A DNA stretch of 64,000 nucleotides from Pelecanus crispus (taxonomy: Eukaryota > Chordata > Aves > Pelecaniformes > Pelecanidae), in assembly GCF_030463565.1 (NCBI RefSeq), contig NC_134655.1, positions 8,630,372 to 8,694,371 of the forward strand, given 5' to 3'. Numbering within the stretch: the first letter of the stretch is position 1; each line of letters starts with the position of its first letter. Below are positions 60,785 through 64,000 of this stretch, one piece after another. Made by a program: the position numbers and the translations under genes. The notes beneath the pieces were generated by a model. The model did no database searches. It saw nothing but the letters and a program-made list of their open reading frames with translations, and was not told the DNA's origin.

Positions 60785-60803
60785 ACTACAATTCCCAGCA
60801 TGC
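60785..60803 (+). promoter_or_regulatory. ZNF143/Staf site (SBS-type)
   Basis: ACTACAATTCCCAGCATGC, which fits the ZNF143/Staf promoter consensus as I recall it over its whole length, 142 bases upstream of the TBC1D8B ATG. Such sites are typical of CpG-island promoters, close to the transcription start. Confidence 0.8.
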
Positions 60804-60907
60804 CCCGGGGCAGAGCCGCTCCCCCCGCTTCCCCCCGCCCCTGCCGCCGGCGGCGCTTGGCAGCGGGGCTGTGTACGTGGGAGCGGGAGGCCGGGCGGCC
60901 GGCGGGC

Positions 60908-60931
60908 ATGGGCGGCGGCGGCGGGGAGTGA
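60908..60931 (+). promoter_or_regulatory. TBC1D8B: Short uORF in the TBC1D8B leader
   Basis: ATG, four Gly codons GGC, GGG, GAG, TGA: a seven-residue uORF ending 13 bases before the main ATG and out of frame with it. An in-frame upstream ATG at 60800 overlaps the ZNF143 motif and would extend it to 43 codons only if transcription started upstream. Use is inferred. Confidence 0.45.
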
Positions 60932-60944
60932 GGGGGCCGCCACG

Positions 60945-61074
60945 ATGTGGCTGAAGCCCGAGGAGGTGCTGCTGAAAAATGCCCTCAAGCTGTGGGTGCA
61001 GGAGCGCTCCAACCAGTACTTCGTGCTGCAGAGGCGGCGGGGCTACGGCGAGGAGGGCGGAGGCGGGCTGGCAG
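60945..61074 (+). CDS. TBC1D8B: TBC1D8B first coding exon
   Basis: TBC1D8B is a TBC-domain Rab GTPase-activating protein (reported for Rab11, endosomal recycling and podocyte function) with two N-terminal GRAM domains. This exon encodes its first 43 residues plus one base: [19 protein letters not shown] then [38 protein letters not shown] is shared by the TBC1D8/8B/9 group, and QRRRG(Y/H)GE with the neighbouring genes points to 8B. The ATG in GCCACGATGT is a good Kozak context and is the first ATG of a frame open upstream to about 60516. Donor G|GTACTG, phase 1. The rest of the protein lies beyond the window. Confidence 0.92.
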
Positions 61075-64000
61075 GTACTGCCCCCGGGGGCCGGGGCAGG
61101 GTCTCCCCTCGGCTCGGCGGCGGGGCGGGGCGGGGCGGGGCCGCCTCAGGCCCGGTCCCTCAGGGGCCGGCGGCACAAGGGGCCGCAGGAAGGGCGGGAG
61201 GGGGAGGGTGGCCGCTTGCCGGCCCTGGGACCCCCCCCGCTCCAGAGGGGCAGGGAGGAGGGGAGGCCTGGCCGAGTTTTGGAGCCCTTGACCTTCACAG
61301 GGTTTCTCATGTCGTTGTTCCCCCCCCGCCCCTTTCCCCCCCCGCCCCTTTTTCCTGCACGAGAGAGGCGTTTCAAAAGACATCCCACCGGGAAAAGGGA
61401 GGTTTGATGAAGTTTCCGGCACGGGATGGGGCCTGCTGGCGCCCGTGGTGGCAGGGCACCCAGGTAGGTGCAGGAGAGCCCGGTGGGGACGTGCCCCCGG
61501 CAGGGCTGGGGGCAGCTGGCTGCTCTGGGCCAGCTGCCATCACTGGGGTGGTCGCAGAGCTGAGGTCAGCGTAGCCCAACACTTGGTGCTGGCTTAACAG
61601 CCCTTCGCTCCAGCGGACCCCCTGGCAGAGTTGGATTTGCGGCTTGTTGGAAGAGGGGACGTCAGAAGAAATGAAGTATCTGTCTTGCTTTGGCAAGATG
61701 CTCATTTCCAAATCCCTTTTCCAGCATGCATCTGAGGCTGCTTGAGATGAGCTCCTGCTCAGGCATTTCTGATCGCTTGTTTTAAAAACAAGCATAGGAT
61801 TTGATGGAGCTTGTCAGGAGAGGTGGGTCAGGAAAGTGACAGAGCATTGGACACCATGTAATAAACTTTATTTCATGAGAACTTCAAGGTATGGAGCTGA
61901 ATTTCTATTTTTAATTCTTGCCTGTTTGTATCATTACACACCGCAGGGACCCTCAGCTACCACTGAGACCTCTGTTGTGGTAGCTATTCACACTAGAACT
62001 GACTCCTTCATAGTCTGGTGGCGTCTGTCATTGACCCTGTCAAGGAGAAATGCTACAGGAAAGCAGAGTAAAGTTGTTCCTGGATGGGATACAGCTCTTG
62101 GGTGTTTTGTATGAGTTGCATCTCTCTGGATTTTCTAGGCTCTAATTGTGTCATCATAAACCAAGCTATATTAAACATGAGGCATAATTGTCTTGTTGAA
62201 ACATTTATTCATTCTACTGGACAAAAACACAAAGTCCAGGCTTCTGGCTGATGAATTTCAGATGTAGAAATAGCCCTCCCAGCTGGAGGTGGGGCATTCT
62301 TCATTAGCATCTGAAGCACTTGCAGGGCACAAGGAAGGTGTAAAAAGAAAGCATCACAAAATCCCAGATTCTCTTCTAGGGATATCATAATATTATAGAT
62401 AGATAGATAACGTTAGGCTTCAGCTTAGAACCAAGGGTGATATTTTGCGACCTTGGAAGTCTTGTCGTCATCAGGCTAGATGGGCCATTCTCTGGCCTGG
62501 TATCTGTGGAAGCCGAGGAAGCTGAGTTGGTATGAAGGTTGTCTTCCTGTTTGATAAAATTCATTTAAGAACTGTGAATAAAGTGAAACTAGAATTAGAT
62601 GTTAATTTAAAAACACTCATAGGCTTACAGCTGCACAGACAGCTGGGGCCTCCTAGTGCCCTTTGGTTTTTGTTGAAGGTGAGGCTTCTATCACTAGTCT
62701 TCTGTCCTTGATGACTTTTGACAGCATGGAGAAACACTTGAATGGGATAGTTCCTGTAGTATGCTTTTCTAATGTGGCATTGCACATTTTATTTCTGTAG
62801 CTTTTCTCATAATGTTAGATTCATACAGATTTCATCTGTGCAAATTATGTTTTTCACTGGACAGAAACAAGAAGAGTGAGATGCTGTTGAATTAAAATTG
62901 TGATTAACAAGAAAATTGGAAATAATGCAGTTACATTTGTGTTTGCAGGTTTGAAAATATTCAAACCTCCTAGGTATAAGCTAGCATAATTTGCTATGCC
63001 TGATTTTAATTTTATATTGCTATGTGTCACTCAAGAAAATTAGTGCTTGCTTTAGAAAAAAACGATGAACACCTATTATCTTATGAGGTCATTGCAAATG
63101 TGCCAAGTAAAATCTTGTTCTCCTGAAGAGCATTTTTCAGCTGGTGAGACAAGACTAGAGGCGACTGGCAGCGTTAACAGACTGGGGACTTATGAGTGAG
63201 AGAGGCAGGCAGCAGTGCAAGACTAAGTCTTGAGGGAAGAGAGGGGCAATGCCTCAAGACAGGAATGGGAAGAGAGATGAACGGTGCTGCAGGGTTTGAA
63301 CAGCAGTAATGGGGACTAGCTGAGGAGGCAGTACCAAGAATACAGGAGTGCACTTGGTAAAACAGACTTTAAGGAGGGGAGATGTGAGTTTTGAGGAAGC
63401 AGCTGATACAATAGCTGGAGAAAGTACAGACCAAGGTGAAAAAAGATAGATGAGAGCAGAGATGCTTACCTGAAGGAAGGCTGGAAATTCTGGTGCTGTC
63501 CTGGGTTTAGAAAGAAGGCTACAGTTGGATTTGTTTGTGTGACCCTTCTGGACTGACTGTTACGGCAGGACCAATTTGTAATCTGTAGATGGTAACAGTT
63601 AGCTCTTACGGCGTGTGTCCACACACAGCATAGTTCTGAGTTGGCTTGTGTGGATAAAAATGGACAGAAATATCTTGTGCTGGTTTTGCTTAGCCTTGGC
63701 TCTCTTCCTGCAGGTGTGTGCCTGCTTAGCTTTACATTTTATTCTCTTTTCTTTCTTAGACCTCACCTAAGGATACAGATGCTGTAACCTGTTCGACTGG
63801 TTCTGCATCTGAGAATTCAGCATGCAATAGACTGTCCCAAAGCATGTTGCTGTATGTTGGGCAGTGCAACCATGTGACCGCTGGTCGTTCTGTCTTCTGC
63901 AGAGCTGATATGGGAGAGCTACTCCAGTTTTTTGGAGCATATTGATAAGAATGTAGCTGGCAAAATGACCCGCCCATGTGCTGAAGCACAATTACAATGA
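61075..64000 (+). other. TBC1D8B: TBC1D8B intron 1 (partial)
   Basis: The first 300 bases are still GC-rich. A short TAGATAGATAGATA run sits at about 62396-62409. I looked for the second coding exon and did not find it; it should lie to the right of the window. Open frames near 63756-63991 on the - strand have no family resemblance. Confidence 0.75.
62462..62510 (+). mobile_element. Possible old CR1/L3-type 3' end
   Basis: GGCTAGATGGGCCATTCTCT followed by GGCCTGGTATCTGTGG resembles the GACTAGATGGACCATTGGTC then TGATCCAGTATGG end typical of ancient amniote CR1/L3 elements. Too short and diverged to be sure. Confidence 0.35.

Larger units (their letters stand above)
60400..61350. promoter_or_regulatory. 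TBC1D8B: CpG island promoter of TBC1D8B
   Basis: GC- and CpG-rich block spanning the first coding exon. It includes a G17 run (60609-60625), a (GGGGC)n SP-type run at about 61121-61140 and two ZNF143-like motifs. No TATA box. The homopurine runs have G-quadruplex potential. Confidence 0.8.

Noticed and set aside
60516-60944. Upstream in-frame open extension of TBC1D8B
   Set aside because: It contains no ATG before 60945, the family start [10 protein letters not shown] is at 60945 with a good Kozak context, and the extension is low-complexity.
62949-63000. Possible second exon of TBC1D8B after TGTTTGCAG
   Set aside because: The joined frame meets stops quickly and does not resemble the expected continuation of the protein.

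Overview
This is a 64 kb window of vertebrate nuclear DNA, almost certainly from a bird. It has spliced genes with GT-AG introns, CpG-island promoters, CR1 LINE fragments (including a piece of the CR1 ORF2 C-terminus and CR1-type ATTCTATG tails) and long avian-type endogenous-retrovirus solo LTRs. The LTR families look neoavian from memory. I cannot name the species. No bacterial-style operons, CRISPR arrays or tRNA/rRNA genes were seen.

Three protein genes lie on the + strand in the order RADX (3' end only), RNF128 (complete), TBC1D8B (first coding exon only). As I recall it, this is the gene order and orientation of human Xq22.3, whose avian counterpart is expected on the chicken chromosome 4 segment homologous to the ancestral X.

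Region by region: 1-10869 holds the last four recognisable coding exons of RADX (3903-3982, 8015-8308, 9634-9816, 10724-10869) with AT-rich introns. 10870-14645 is the RADX 3' UTR plus a short intergenic gap and the upstream RNF128 promoter. 14646-53598 is RNF128 (GRAIL), an endosomal membrane E3 ubiquitin ligase. It has two alternative first exons, 14646-15051 (AT-moderate promoter) and 26236-26686 (CpG island). Each encodes its own signal peptide and the first half of a PA domain, and either joins the common exons 40270-40517, 47053-47124, 47724-47806, 50388-50484, 51336-51504 and 53480-53598. The joined frames give 397 aa and 412 aa proteins with an intact RING-H2 finger. 53599 to about 54900 is the RNF128 3' UTR. 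54900-60400 is intergenic with a CR1 fragment. 60400-61350 is the TBC1D8B CpG-island promoter and first coding exon (60945-61074), and the rest is its intron 1.

The most notable non-genic structures are: a nested pair of solo LTRs at 20515-22138, with both target-site duplications still readable; a CR1 copy at 52408-52915 that appears to carry two 3' ends in tandem, matched by a second copy at 60144-60254 broken inside the same spacer; a head-to-head pair of ZNF143/Staf-like motifs in the TBC1D8B promoter; a four-codon uORF whose stop overlaps the RNF128 exon 1a start codon; and two identical CTCF-core-like 12-mers. I found no convincing wholly new gene system; long ORFs outside these exons look like chance or repeat-derived frames.
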